Shown: positions 31,260 to 40,052 of the stretch, in pieces
How the letters are laid out: the number at the start of each line of letters is the position of its first letter
How positions within the stretch are numbered: position 1 is the first letter of the stretch
NCBI GenBank assembly: GCA_029062885.1
Contig: JAIDPH010000223.1
Location: forward strand, 1 to 54,396
Source: Lachnospiraceae bacterium
GTDB lineage: Bacteria; Bacillota; Clostridia; Lachnospirales; Lachnospiraceae
Length of the DNA stretch: 54,396 nucleotides
Direction of reading: 5' to 3'
The notes under the pieces: model-generated
Told to the model about the DNA's origin: nothing
Databases searched by the model: none
What the model saw: the letters and a program-made list of their open reading frames with translations, nothing else
Made by a program: the position numbers and the translations under genes

Positions 31260-33073
31260 GTTGCAAATACCTCCTTATCTTTCAACTTGGTCATATAACC
31301 TAATGTGAACATTGGTGAGAAAGCATATCCTTCTCTTATATAACCGACTGCGTCCTTCTTCTCACAGCTTAATGACACTCTTGTCGCAATCTCCGGAATG
31401 ACGGAAACAACCTCTTTTGCCCCTTCCATCTGCTCCTCGCGGCATTTATATGCATACTTGATTTCTTTACTGTTTACGCCGTCAGTGCAGCTTAATGTGA
31501 TATTGCTCATATCTTCAGAATATTCCGTTGTGCCGTAGCATGCTACCATATATTCGTTTAATTCTACTTCCGCATCCGGATTGCTCATCTCAAGGATATT
31601 TCTTTCAATCTTAATGTTTGAACTACCCTCTTCAAAATACAACTTCGTCTGCAGCTTAACCGTCAAATCATAGAATTCAATATCTACCGGATCAAGCGTG
31701 AGGATTCTGGTCTTGCCCTCCTGCGAGAAATGCGCTTTAGTCCTGCACAGACATAAATCAACTTCTTCACCGTTATAAGTCAGCTTAGCGCTTCTGACAG
31801 TACCTTCTCCCGCATAGTGCGTGAAGTATCCTGCCCTGTATTTTTCCTGAATCAGGAACGGATAAGAAGCATCCCATACATGCTTGGTTCCGATTCCCAC
31901 AGGCCACTCAAGTTTCGCTGCATAAGGCCGCAGGTCAACGATAGCGCCGCCCTGGTCCATATTTACACAGGCTCTCATGAACGGGTCGCAATACCAGAAG
32001 AGCTGCTTGTCCGAACCGTATAAAATATCTCTCCAAAGTGCACATTCGGGCTCGGTAAGCGCTTTTTTCTCACGGTAATAATCCGCGAACTCAGCCATAG
32101 TCATATCTTCCAGCTTGCCTTCTTTCTTCAGCTGGCCGTAATATGCCATGCCGTCCTCATATGATTTAAGCAAAAGTTCGTAAGGCGCTTCCCAGCGTCC
32201 CATCTTATTCATCCATCCGGGTCCTGCAAACATCATATTATAAGCGTATCCATTGTTATATTTTGCAAGGTCGCGGTATTGGTCAATCAAGTTATACAGA
32301 TACGGATATTCCCATGTCTTGCTGTCATAACACATACTGCGCAGTACGTTCTGGGGATGCGTACCGAAATTGGAGCCGTTGCCGTCGTAGCATGCAAGCA
32401 AATCGCGGGACAAGTGAGGAATAGCTACTATACCGCTGTCCTCTTCTTCGTTTGCTGCAGGCGCATGAACGTTCTGTTTACTCGGAATCCACGGAGCCCA
32501 CGGACCGCCATCTAAGAAAGTATACCATGAGTTATTGCAGGTATGATATGCCTTGGGACCTTCTTCCCAGCAAGTCGCAACGGCACATTTTACCATCGGG
32601 TATTTCTCTTTGATATAGTTAATCAACTCAGCATCCATATAATATGATCCTGTTGATTCCGGATAGAAACCGAAACGTTCTTTGAACTTGCCGAACACAT
32701 CGTCTACTATGGATTTCTTATCTTCCATGGAAAACATCCATATACAGAAATCCTTAGTCTTATATTTTTCACGAAACTCTTTGCATGGCAGACCAAGCAA
32801 AGTCAAAGCGATTTCATCACCGTATTTCTCGTGATCCGCTTTAGCCAGCTCTACGGCTTCATCGTTAAATAAGGAAGCGTATGTCATCTGAATAGTAGTC
32901 TTTAACCCATTCTTATGCGCTATCTCCTGTTGTGTCTTAAAAATGTCCAGTGATTCCGTCAGCAATGCCTTTCTGCCGATATCCTCTTCTTTGCCATGTC
33001 CTGTTACCTTCTCGGCGTATTCAGGAACCATCTCCGGACGATGAATAATGTTTACAACAAACCTGTTCTCCAT
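31232..33073 (-). CDS. Unknown 613-residue protein, possibly deacetylase-like or DUF3863-type
   Basis: I do not recognise the family with certainty. The protein is cytoplasmic, with no signal peptide. The N-terminal 400 residues look like a barrel rich in aromatic and acidic residues (QMTYASLFNDEAVELAKADH, LTLLGLPCKEFREKYKTKDF, YPESTGSYYMDAELINYIKE); this and the N-terminus recall DUF3863 or polysaccharide-deacetylase-like barrels. The last 200 residues are a beta-rich domain. PHLSRDLLACYDGNGSNFGT contains a His/Asp-rich region that might be an active site. It leads the operon zinc ribbon-GH53 and is divergent from GH42, so a part in galactan or glycan metabolism is likely. Confidence 0.6.
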   Translation of the reverse strand: MENRFVVNIIHRPEMVPEYAEKVTGHGKEEDIGRKALLTESLDIFKTQQEIAHKNGLKTTIQMTYASLFNDEAVELAKADHEKYGDEIALTLLGLPCKEFREKYKTKDFCIWMFSMEDKKSIVDDVFGKFKERFGFYPESTGSYYMDAELINYIKEKYPMVKCAVATCWEEGPKAYHTCNNSWYTFLDGGPWAPWIPSKQNVHAPAANEEEDSGIVAIPHLSRDLLACYDGNGSNFGTHPQNVLRSMCYDSKTWEYPYLYNLIDQYRDLAKYNNGYAYNMMFAGPGWMNKMGRWEAPYELLLKSYEDGMAYYGQLKKEGKLEDMTMAEFADYYREKKALTEPECALWRDILYGSDKQLFWYCDPFMRACVNMDQGGAIVDLRPYAAKLEWPVGIGTKHVWDASYPFLIQEKYRAGYFTHYAGEGTVRSAKLTYNGEEVDLCLCRTKAHFSQEGKTRILTLDPVDIEFYDLTVKLQTKLYFEEGSSNIKIERNILEMSNPDAEVELNEYMVACYGTTEYSEDMSNITLSCTDGVNSKEIKYAYKCREEQMEGAKEVVSVIPEIATRVSLSCEKKDAVGYIREGYAFSPMFTLGYMTKLKDKEVFATWLNLAKAN

Positions 33074-33141
33074 GTTGCCCTCCTTTTTATTTGATTGTTT
33101 TAATTGGATTTCAATAAATTCTGATTAGTAAGATGTTTCTC

Positions 33142-33207
33142 AATTGTATAACTATATGATATAATAACAGAGGATTTGTTCTACTTCAATAGTTTTAATA
33201 TACAATT
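33142..33207. promoter_or_regulatory. Overlapping divergent promoters flanked by an inverted repeat
   Basis: On the minus strand TTGAAG (33184-33189) and TATTAT (33161-33166) are 17 bases apart and serve the 613-residue gene. On the plus strand TATAAT (33160-33165) overlaps the same bases and could serve GH42, with a poor -35. AATTGTATA (33142-33150) and TATACAATT (33199-33207) flank both. Confidence 0.5.
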
Positions 33208-33273
33208 TAACGGTGTGAAATTTATAGAAAATGTTCATTCCGGGGATATAAAAATAAACAATCAGGAGGTCAC

Positions 33274-35283
33274 ATGAAAACAGACAAACTTTTATTCGGA
33301 GCAGCATATTACGACGAATACCTGCCCTATGACAGGATCGAAACCGACATGGCGATGATGGAAAAATCCCATATCAATGTAATCCGTATCGCTGAATCCA
33401 CATGGAGCACATGGGAACCGCAGGAAGGAGTGTTTGACTTTACGCATCTGCACCGTATGCTACGGGCATCAGAAAAACATGGCATCAGCGTAATTGTAGG
33501 AACTCCTACATATGCCATTCCTACGTGGCTTGCCGCCAAATATCCCGATGTCATCACACAGACTCATGGCGCCACAGAGCGCTACGGACGCAGACAGAAT
33601 ATGGATATCGTCAATCCCATGTATCTTAAGCATGCAGAAATCATCATCCGCAGGCTTATGGAAGAAGTGGCTCCATATAAGCATGTAATAGGATTTCAGC
33701 TTGATAATGAAACTAAGTCCTACGACACCTGCAGCTCCTATGCTCAGGCAAAATTTGTGGAATACATGAAGGAAATCTTTCATAATGACCTAAATGCGCT
33801 CAATCATGAGCTGGGGTTGGATTATTGGAGCAACCGCATTAATGCATGGGAGGATTTCCCCGATATCAGAGGTACGATTAACGGAAGTCTCGGCGCAGAA
33901 TACCAGAAATTCCAACGAAAGCTTGTGACGGATTTTCTTGCATGGCAATGTGCTATTGTAAAAGAATATGCTCGTCCCGATCAGTTTATAACACAAAACT
34001 TCGACTATGATTGGCGCGGATTCTCTTTTGGGCTGCAGCCGGAGGTCAATCAATGGGAAGCGGCTAAACCTTTAAGTGTGGCAGGATTTGATATATACCA
34101 TCCTTCCGCCCAGGATTTGACTGGTGCGGAGATATCCTTCGGCGGAGCAATTGCACGCTCTGTCAAAAAGGATAACTATCTGATACTGGAAACAGAAGCA
34201 CAGGGCAATCACGGCTGGCTTAACTATCCCGGTCAATTAAGGTTGCAGGCTTTCAGCCACATTGCTTCCGGCTCCAATTCGGTAATGTACTGGCACTGGC
34301 ACTCTATCCACAATGCGATTGAATCTTACTGGAAAGGTATATTAAGCCACAATTTGAAGGAAAACGAAACATATCGGGAAGTCTGCCGGATTGGTGCGGA
34401 ATTCGCACAGTACGGAGAACATCTGAAAAACCTGAAAAAGAAATCCGATGTCGCTATGGTGCTTTCCAATGAAGCTCTCACCGCACTGCAATGGTTCGGT
34501 ATACACGAAAAACTTAAATACAACGATATCGTCAGATGGCTATATGACGCATTATACCGGTTAAATATCGAATGCGATATCTTAAGCGATACTGATACTG
34601 ACCTGTTTAGTCAGTACTCACTGCTGATTACACCCGCCTTGTACAGTGTCTCTGACACCCTTGTCAACGCCCTGCGCTCTTATGTGGAAAACGGAGGACA
34701 CCTCATCTCCACATTTAAAACCGCATTTGCCGACAAGATGTTAAAAATATATCCGGATGACCAACCACACGGACTGACAGATGTGTTCGGAATGACATAT
34801 GATCAATTTACTGATGCAGTCAATGTCGGACTTACATATTTGAAATTTACCGGTTTGTCCGAAGATGATGCTTCCTCCGTTCACTACTGGATGGAACTGC
34901 TGCAGCCGTCCACTGCCGATACTCTGGCTTCGTATAAACACCCTCACTGGGGTAAATATGCCGCCATCACATACAACCGCTATGGTAAAGGCTGCGCCGC
35001 TTACTTGGGCTGCTATTTTGACCATGCCAGTCTACAGGACTTACTTCTCTATCTTTGCAAGGAAGCCGGTATTCCGCTTATACAGGAACAATTCCCGATT
35101 ATCATCAAACGCGGCATAAATGATTTCGGTAAAGAGGTTATCTACTTCTTTAATTATTCGGATGATGAGAAGACAATCACTTATCATGGAAAAGACGGAG
35201 TCTTGCTGATGCAGGGAGAGAATGTAAAAGATGGAAACAGTATAACCCTGAAGGGATGGGATTTCTATATAGTAGAATGTTAG
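33274..35283 (+). CDS. Beta-galactosidase (GH42)
   Basis: The 669-residue enzyme has no signal peptide. LLFGAAYYDEYLPYDRIETD and MEKSHINVIRIAESTWSTWE open the GH42 barrel; the acid/base Glu is in GFQLDNETKSYD and the probable nucleophile Glu in NYLILETEAQGNHGW, with MYWHWHSIHNAIESYWKG after it. The middle part is the trimerisation domain. It should release galactose from galacto-oligosaccharides in the cytoplasm, downstream of GH53. The ribosome site is AGGAGGTCAC. It is divergent from the GH53 operon and ends at a bidirectional terminator. Confidence 0.95.
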   Translation: MKTDKLLFGAAYYDEYLPYDRIETDMAMMEKSHINVIRIAESTWSTWEPQEGVFDFTHLHRMLRASEKHGISVIVGTPTYAIPTWLAAKYPDVITQTHGATERYGRRQNMDIVNPMYLKHAEIIIRRLMEEVAPYKHVIGFQLDNETKSYDTCSSYAQAKFVEYMKEIFHNDLNALNHELGLDYWSNRINAWEDFPDIRGTINGSLGAEYQKFQRKLVTDFLAWQCAIVKEYARPDQFITQNFDYDWRGFSFGLQPEVNQWEAAKPLSVAGFDIYHPSAQDLTGAEISFGGAIARSVKKDNYLILETEAQGNHGWLNYPGQLRLQAFSHIASGSNSVMYWHWHSIHNAIESYWKGILSHNLKENETYREVCRIGAEFAQYGEHLKNLKKKSDVAMVLSNEALTALQWFGIHEKLKYNDIVRWLYDALYRLNIECDILSDTDTDLFSQYSLLITPALYSVSDTLVNALRSYVENGGHLISTFKTAFADKMLKIYPDDQPHGLTDVFGMTYDQFTDAVNVGLTYLKFTGLSEDDASSVHYWMELLQPSTADTLASYKHPHWGKYAAITYNRYGKGCAAYLGCYFDHASLQDLLLYLCKEAGIPLIQEQFPIIIKRGINDFGKEVIYFFNYSDDEKTITYHGKDGVLLMQGENVKDGNSITLKGWDFYIVEC

Positions 35284-35310
35284 ATAACAGTGGCGTAATC
35301 GCCCAAATAA

Positions 35311-35358
35311 ATTCGGCTGTCAAAAGGTATTTTTATAGCTACCTTTTAACAGCCGAAT
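35311..35358. terminator. Bidirectional terminator between GH42 and ohrR
   Basis: ATTCGGCTGT-N-AAAAGGTA pairs with TACCTTTT-N-ACAGCCGAAT, interrupted by a single-base mismatch, around a loop of about 10 bases. It lies 27 bases after GH42 and 5 bases before the convergent ohrR stop. Confidence 0.85.
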
Positions 35359-35362
35359 CTTG

Positions 35363-35800
35363 TTAAGATAACCCATCAAGCAGTTTATATAAAAGCTGGT
35401 ATAACTGTTGTGCTTCCTGTGGTTCCACATTAACACAGGCATTCAGGCTCGCAGGTATCTGAACTGCCTGCTCCCTTAAGTCCTCCCCTTCTTGTGTAAT
35501 TGAAACAATCAGATTACGCTCATCTTCTTTAGAGCGGTTACGTATCACATATTTTTTTTCTTCCAGTTTCTTCAGCACAGGAGTAAGCGTACCCGAATCC
35601 AGATAAAGGTATTCTCCAAGCTCCTTGACAGTTACCTCTTTTTTCTCCCACATTACCATCATTGCAATATACTGGGTATATGTCAAATCAAGCTTGTCAA
35701 GATAAGGTTTATATCTTCTTATTACTTCTTTGGAACAAGCATAAAGCGGAAAGCATAACTGATTTTCAAGTTTTAAGCAATCGTATTTATTATTTTGCAT
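35363..35800 (-). CDS. ohrR: Organic hydroperoxide sensor OhrR (MarR family)
   Basis: The protein has 145 residues. KLENQLCFPLYACSKEVIRR carries Cys16 at the position of the reactive Cys15 of Bacillus subtilis OhrR, and KPYLDKLDLTYTQYIAMMVM plus LYLDSGTLTPVLKKLEEKKY follow the OhrR pattern closely, including the winged helix. An organic peroxide would oxidise the cysteine and release the DNA. The ATG at 35800 has CAAGGG upstream; earlier in-frame codons lie in a repeat element. It closes the run gpx, gpx-TSCPD and flavodoxin, and OhrR-like boxes sit on their promoter. Confidence 0.9.
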   Translation of the reverse strand: MQNNKYDCLKLENQLCFPLYACSKEVIRRYKPYLDKLDLTYTQYIAMMVMWEKKEVTVKELGEYLYLDSGTLTPVLKKLEEKKYVIRNRSKEDERNLIVSITQEGEDLREQAVQIPASLNACVNVEPQEAQQLYQLLYKLLDGLS

Positions 35801-35810
35801 ATTACCCTTG

Positions 35811-35915
35811 CCCTTTCTCAACCTGCGAATTTGTATGTGTGCTTTGCACACATTCCTCAAGCACAAATATTGCGTAACGCATGCAAGCATGTGTGAAAAA
35901 TTTATTTTTCACCCT
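35811..35915. repeat. Dispersed palindromic intergenic repeat, copy A
   Basis: The element shares a 24-base end (35811-35834) and a 23-base GTGAAAAAT-centred palindromic end (35893-35915) with copy B at 45342. The middle differs and holds several small palindromes, including ATGTGTGC/GCACACAT. It lies directly before the ohrR ribosome site. Confidence 0.8.
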
Positions 35916-35932
35916 TATCACCCTATAATTTA

Positions 35933-36340
35933 TCACGATATGACTTTTTTTGCAAATTCGGCAGCCGCCTTACAATCATTCTCATCCGGTTTTCCCTTGT
36001 GTATGGAACCAAAAGAACCTTTGCAGTAAAATTCTTCCTCTGCCTGCACAATTCCCTTTTTCGCAAGGAGCTTACCTACCTGTTTATATGTAGATTTTAT
36101 TAATGCAGCCGTACTGAAATTTATAACCTTACCTACCTGTACATCAATATTGGAAATAAACTTTTTAATATTATCGTCTACTCCATAAGCATAGACCGAA
36201 CTTCCAAGAAACAATATGTCAACATCTTCTTTAAGCGGTTCATCAACCGGCTTTGCCTCTACTCCAACTGCTTTTGCTATTGCCTCTGCCAGCTTTTTTG
36301 TATTACCCGATCTTGTATAATACCTTACTTCTACTTTCAT
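35933..36340 (-). CDS. Flavodoxin-like protein
   Basis: The protein has 135 residues. MKVEVRYYTRSGNTKKLAEA is an FMN phosphate loop, with FLGSSVYAYGVDDNIKKFIS as the second flavin contact. It is a small cytoplasmic electron carrier. Its start overlaps the stop of the peroxidase-TSCPD gene by 4 bases (ATGA). It may deliver electrons to the peroxidases, which would replace glutathione or thioredoxin; this is inference from position. Confidence 0.85.
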   Translation of the reverse strand: MKVEVRYYTRSGNTKKLAEAIAKAVGVEAKPVDEPLKEDVDILFLGSSVYAYGVDDNIKKFISNIDVQVGKVINFSTAALIKSTYKQVGKLLAKKGIVQAEEEFYCKGSFGSIHKGKPDENDCKAAAEFAKKVIS

Positions 36341-37173
36341 GCCTGCATCCTCGCTTTCTGTTTTTCATACGCCTCCCTGCAAGCCTTAGCAAGCTGGTCT
36401 GCACAGGAAGTAGGTCTGCGTCCGCAAATTACGCCTGACAGCTTTTTCTCAATTTCTTCTACTGTCCAGCCATCTACAAGACGCGGGATTGCTTTAAGAT
36501 TTCCATTGCATCCCCCTGTAAAAGAAATGTTTGTAACCACATTTCCTTCAATATTGAGTTTTATTTCACTGGAACAAGTATCATGGGTTTTATAAGTATA
36601 TTCCATAATATTATCAGCATTCTTCGGTCTTAACAGCCCTACAATCTCTTCTTCCACTACCGCCATATCTGTAGTAGGCTCAAAACGTTCTACAACATTC
36701 CCCTGTCTGTCAATCAGAAATTTTGTGAAGTTCCATTTAATATCACTGCTTTTGGCATAATCCGGGTCTGTTCTTTCCAAAGAGCTTTCAAGAATCGGCG
36801 TCAAAGGGTGTTCCGGATCAAATCCTACAAAACCTTTTTGTGACTTTAAATAAGCATAGAGCGGACTCTCGTTACTGCCAGTAACTTCTATCTTAGAGAA
36901 AATCGGAAATGTAATTCCATAAGTAGAATCACAAAAACTTACAATTTCTTCATCGTTTCCGGGTGCCTGATGTCCAAACTGGTTACAGGGAAAATCAAGA
37001 ATGACAAATCCTTCGTCACCGTATTTTTCAAAAAGCTCCTGCAAACTGTCATATTGAGGGGTAAAACCACACTCTGTTGCAGAATTAATTATCAAAATTA
37101 CTTTTCCGGCATAGTCTTTTAATGACGTTTCAGCACCATCTGTATTTCTTACATTAAAATCATAAATATTCAT
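36337..37173 (-). CDS. Glutathione peroxidase fused to a TSCPD domain
   Basis: The protein has 278 residues. Residues 1-185 are a GPx-type thiol peroxidase with Cys35 in SATECGFTPQ, Gln65 in FPCNQFGHQAPG and Trp147-Asn148 in KWNFTKF, the standard catalytic set. Residues 190-278 are a complete TSCPD-type domain (MEYTYKTHDTCSSEIKLNIE, ISFTGGCNGNLKAIPRLVDG, CGRRPTSCADQLAKA) like the free-standing TIGR03905 proteins; the motif reads TSCAD. The domain is related to the C-terminal part of some ribonucleotide reductases and has conserved cysteines. Met190 at 36606 begins the TSCPD part exactly, which suggests fusion of two neighbouring genes. It sits between gpx and flavodoxin. Confidence 0.9.
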   Translation of the reverse strand: MNIYDFNVRNTDGAETSLKDYAGKVILIINSATECGFTPQYDSLQELFEKYGDEGFVILDFPCNQFGHQAPGNDEEIVSFCDSTYGITFPIFSKIEVTGSNESPLYAYLKSQKGFVGFDPEHPLTPILESSLERTDPDYAKSSDIKWNFTKFLIDRQGNVVERFEPTTDMAVVEEEIVGLLRPKNADNIMEYTYKTHDTCSSEIKLNIEGNVVTNISFTGGCNGNLKAIPRLVDGWTVEEIEKKLSGVICGRRPTSCADQLAKACREAYEKQKARMQA

Positions 37174-37197
37174 AGAATCATCCTCTCCTTTTTTATT

Positions 37198-37671
37198 CTA
37201 TAACAGTTCCTTTATTTGTTCGTCTATCTTTTCCGGCGTAACTGTCGGGGCAAAACGTTCAACTACATTCCCTTTCCGGTCAACTAAGAACTTAGTAAAA
37301 TTCCATTTAATATTATTGCCCATAACGCCTTTTTGTTGTGATTTCAGAAAAGTGTACAATGGTTCTTCGCCCTCACCGTTTACCTCGATTTTCTTAAACT
37401 GCCTAAAGGTTACACCATACCGCGACTGACAGAAGTCTGTAATTTCTTCATCGCTTCCCGGTGCCTGATGTCCAAACTGGTTACAGGGGAAATCAAGAAT
37501 CTCCAACCCCTGTGACTGATACTTCTCATACAAGTCCTGTAATCCTTCATATTGCGGCGTAAACCCACAACCCGTTGCCGTATTTACAATCAAAAGAACC
37601 TTTCCTTTATAATCTGCAAGAGAAACTTCACTGCCGTCCTGCGCCTTTACAGAATAACCATAAATATCCAT
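37198..37671 (-). CDS. Glutathione peroxidase-type thiol peroxidase
   Basis: The 157-residue protein has the GPx catalytic residues: Cys in NTATGCGFTPQYEGLQ, Gln in FPCNQFGHQAPG and Trp-Asn in IKWNFTKFLVDRKGN. The resolving-type Cys in FPCNQ is present. Such cysteine enzymes in bacteria usually use thioredoxin-like donors rather than glutathione and reduce organic or hydrogen peroxide. It is the first gene of the OhrR-linked operon, and close in sequence to the N-terminal part of the next gene. A recent tandem duplication is likely. Confidence 0.93.
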   Translation of the reverse strand: MDIYGYSVKAQDGSEVSLADYKGKVLLIVNTATGCGFTPQYEGLQDLYEKYQSQGLEILDFPCNQFGHQAPGSDEEITDFCQSRYGVTFRQFKKIEVNGEGEEPLYTFLKSQQKGVMGNNIKWNFTKFLVDRKGNVVERFAPTVTPEKIDEQIKELL

Positions 37672-37702
37672 ATTTTACCTCCTTATTAATTGTTCACATT
37701 TT

Positions 37703-37754
37703 AATTGTATGCAATTTATTTTAAATAGATTGTACACAATCTATTTAACTTTGT
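37703..37754 (-). promoter_or_regulatory. Promoter of the peroxidase operon with OhrR-type operators
   Basis: On the minus strand TTGACA (37749-37754) and TACAAT (37732-37737) are 17 bases apart. A perfect palindrome with 11-base arms (37723-37746) covers the spacer and -10 box, and AATTGTATGCAATT (37703-37716) follows downstream of the start. Both resemble the AATTGTATACAATT box of OhrR. Binding should repress until organic peroxide oxidises OhrR. Confidence 0.75.
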
Positions 37755-37793
37755 CAACTATATTTTCCAACTTTTTCTTTTTCCTACAAGACA

Positions 37794-37827
37794 AATAAAA
37801 AGCGGAGGTCTTCCTCCGCTTTTTATT
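37794..37827 (-). terminator. Terminator of the first surface GH53 gene
   Basis: AATAAAAAGCGGAGG and CCTCCGCTTTTTATT are perfect 15-base arms with a 4-base loop, 8 bases after the GH53 stop on the minus strand. The T-tract lies in the lower stem. Confidence 0.9.
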
Positions 37828-37834
37828 TTAGATA

Positions 37835-39934
37835 TTAATCCACCTTATATAGATAAAAGTCATCCAGCGTTCCCCAGCCTTTTGCCGCACAGCTGATCGA
37901 TGCGCCAACGATAAGCGTTCCGTCTTCGCCTACGGTAATGTCTGAAATTACCGGATTCTGCCAGTTGCACCAGCCGCTTACACCGGTTACTGCCGCGAGA
38001 TTATCCCTTCCGTTATCCGCATATATATACATTTCTGCATTATCTCCTGCATCGCCGCCCTGCAAATACAGTCCGAACTCATAAGTTCCCGGCTCCAGCC
38101 CCGTTATCTTCTGTTCAACCGTGAAAGACACTTCCGACGTTGACCAGAAATGCAATGACATAACGCCGCTGTAAGCATCGGATTCTTTCTCCTGAAAATC
38201 CGTTGTATCACTGCTCTTACTTGTAATCTCCCACATGGAAGTATCCGCATCTTCAAAGCTCGGATTCAGTAAATAGTTAAAATTCTCTACATTTACGGTA
38301 CAGCAAACCTCTGTCATCTCATCGGTAGTTTCCTTGCCATCGAGGATTCTACCCCATATCTCATGGACTCCTGCCTGGGAAGTATCGATATTTAATACCT
38401 GTTCTTCATACCACTCGACAGGAATCGCTTCGGTACTCCTGTCATTATATATAATTGTCACATTTTCGGGCATTTCAACTTCTTTACCAATCGAGACATA
38501 AACCTCGTCCACGGATATCTTTTCCACAACCTGCTCTACCAGCGTACCGCAGTGCAGATACTTAAACACCTTCAAAGATTCCAGCGGATGTCCTTCAAAA
38601 TCAAACATAGCCTGATTATCCCATGAGCTTCCGCCATAGTAAACTCCCGCATCCTTCGGATCATATTCCGATGCATAGCTGGATGCCCAGCCTGAACCAA
38701 AACCTTCCCATTTTTCCTGATTGCTCTTAAGTACATCTGCAGAGCTTCCGTCATAAACGCCTACCGGTATCCATGCAGGCTCCCAATAGAAAACTCCAAG
38801 TCCCGCTTCTCCAACACCTGCAACTGCCGCACAGACATCACGGACAGCATTCACCTGTCCCTGCTGTGTTGCAGGATATCCCGCTACCAAATCGCCCTCG
38901 CTGACACTGTTTCCCGAACCGTCTCCGTCTTCTACAGTATAAGGATATGAAGTTTCCGCTATCAATACTTTTTTACCATAGTCTTTTGAAATTGTACTCA
39001 GTACTTCCGTCAGGTTTTCCATGCTGCCATGCCAGAATGTATAATAGGAAACCGCGAATATATCATAATCTATTTCTTTATCCACTAACTTCTGCGCATT
39101 CGCAAGCATTCCGCTTTTATCGGAAACATCGGTAAAGTGGACTGCAATCTGGATGTCCATATCCATTTCCTGGCTAATTTCTCTAATTGCCCTGGAGCCT
39201 GCCTGTAAAAGCTGCCTCCTCTTGCCCCAGTCGATTTCACCGGACAAACCGTTGTTAATTTCATTTCCAATCTGCACCATTCCGACTTCAGCGCCTGCAT
39301 TAATGATTTCTGTCAGGCTTTCTCTTGTAAACTGATAAAGTGCCTCGGACTTATCTTCTATCGCCATACCATCCCATTCTTTCGGGCACATCTGCTTATT
39401 CGGGTCTGCCCAGAAATCTGAATAATGATAGTCCACGCACAGCTTCATTCCATACTTCGCTGCTCTTGCGCCAATTACGGCTGCTGTCGCCGTATCGTTA
39501 TTACCGCCTCCGTATCCGTTGCCGTTCTCATCATAGGGATTGTTCCAAACACGCACACGGATATAATTCACGCCATTCTGCGCCAGTGTCTGAAAAATAT
39601 CCTGTTCCACGCCTTCTTCATTATAGAAAACAACACCGCTGTTTTCTTCCACTATGATACTGGAAATATCTACTCCCCTGATAAAATCGTCCGGGAGATT
39701 CTCAATAGGATCTACGTAAACTCCCGCTTCTTCCGCCTCAGTAGGTAAATCATAGGTAATTGCCTCAATCTTGGTTCTCTCATTTACCACAGTCTGCTGT
39801 TCTTCCGAAACATTTACAGACTCGGATTCCACATTCTCCGAAGTCGGCTGTTCTTCAGTATTTCCACAACCGCTTATCCCAATCATTGAGCATATCATTA
39901 CCAATGATAAAAAGTGATTCAGCTTCTTTCTCAT
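37835..39934 (-). CDS. Surface endo-beta-1,4-galactanase lipoprotein (GH53) with binding module
   Basis: The 699-residue protein has a lipobox GISGC (Cys 23), an acidic linker and then a GH53 barrel: FIRGVDISSIIVEENSG, VNYIRVRVWNNPYDENGNGY, KLCVDYHYSDFWADP, catalytic Glu in VQIGNEINNG and in KVLIAETSYPY. An Ig-like domain follows (about residues 460-550), and the C-terminal 150 residues (NYLLNPSFEDADTSMWEIT to KGWGTLDDFYLYKVD) are a beta-sandwich like galactan-binding CBM61 of other GH53 enzymes. It would cut beta-1,4-galactan at the cell surface. A close paralogue lies upstream at 40053 on the same strand. Confidence 0.93.
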   Translation of the reverse strand: MRKKLNHFLSLVMICSMIGISGCGNTEEQPTSENVESESVNVSEEQQTVVNERTKIEAITYDLPTEAEEAGVYVDPIENLPDDFIRGVDISSIIVEENSGVVFYNEEGVEQDIFQTLAQNGVNYIRVRVWNNPYDENGNGYGGGNNDTATAAVIGARAAKYGMKLCVDYHYSDFWADPNKQMCPKEWDGMAIEDKSEALYQFTRESLTEIINAGAEVGMVQIGNEINNGLSGEIDWGKRRQLLQAGSRAIREISQEMDMDIQIAVHFTDVSDKSGMLANAQKLVDKEIDYDIFAVSYYTFWHGSMENLTEVLSTISKDYGKKVLIAETSYPYTVEDGDGSGNSVSEGDLVAGYPATQQGQVNAVRDVCAAVAGVGEAGLGVFYWEPAWIPVGVYDGSSADVLKSNQEKWEGFGSGWASSYASEYDPKDAGVYYGGSSWDNQAMFDFEGHPLESLKVFKYLHCGTLVEQVVEKISVDEVYVSIGKEVEMPENVTIIYNDRSTEAIPVEWYEEQVLNIDTSQAGVHEIWGRILDGKETTDEMTEVCCTVNVENFNYLLNPSFEDADTSMWEITSKSSDTTDFQEKESDAYSGVMSLHFWSTSEVSFTVEQKITGLEPGTYEFGLYLQGGDAGDNAEMYIYADNGRDNLAAVTGVSGWCNWQNPVISDITVGEDGTLIVGASISCAAKGWGTLDDFYLYKVD

Positions 39935-40004
39935 AATTATACTCCTCTCCTAAATTAATAATTTCAGTCTATCATAAATGAGAATATAAAAAAAGAAGAA
40001 ATTT

Positions 40005-40039
40005 AAAAGCCTCTCCGTCCATACAACAGAGAGGCTTTT
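40005..40039 (-). terminator. Terminator of the second surface GH53 gene
   Basis: AAAAGCCTCTC and GAGAGGCTTTT are perfect 11-base arms with a 13-base loop, 13 bases after the GH53 stop on the minus strand. It separates the two GH53 genes. Confidence 0.88.
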
Positions 40040-40052
40040 GTTTAATATTGCT

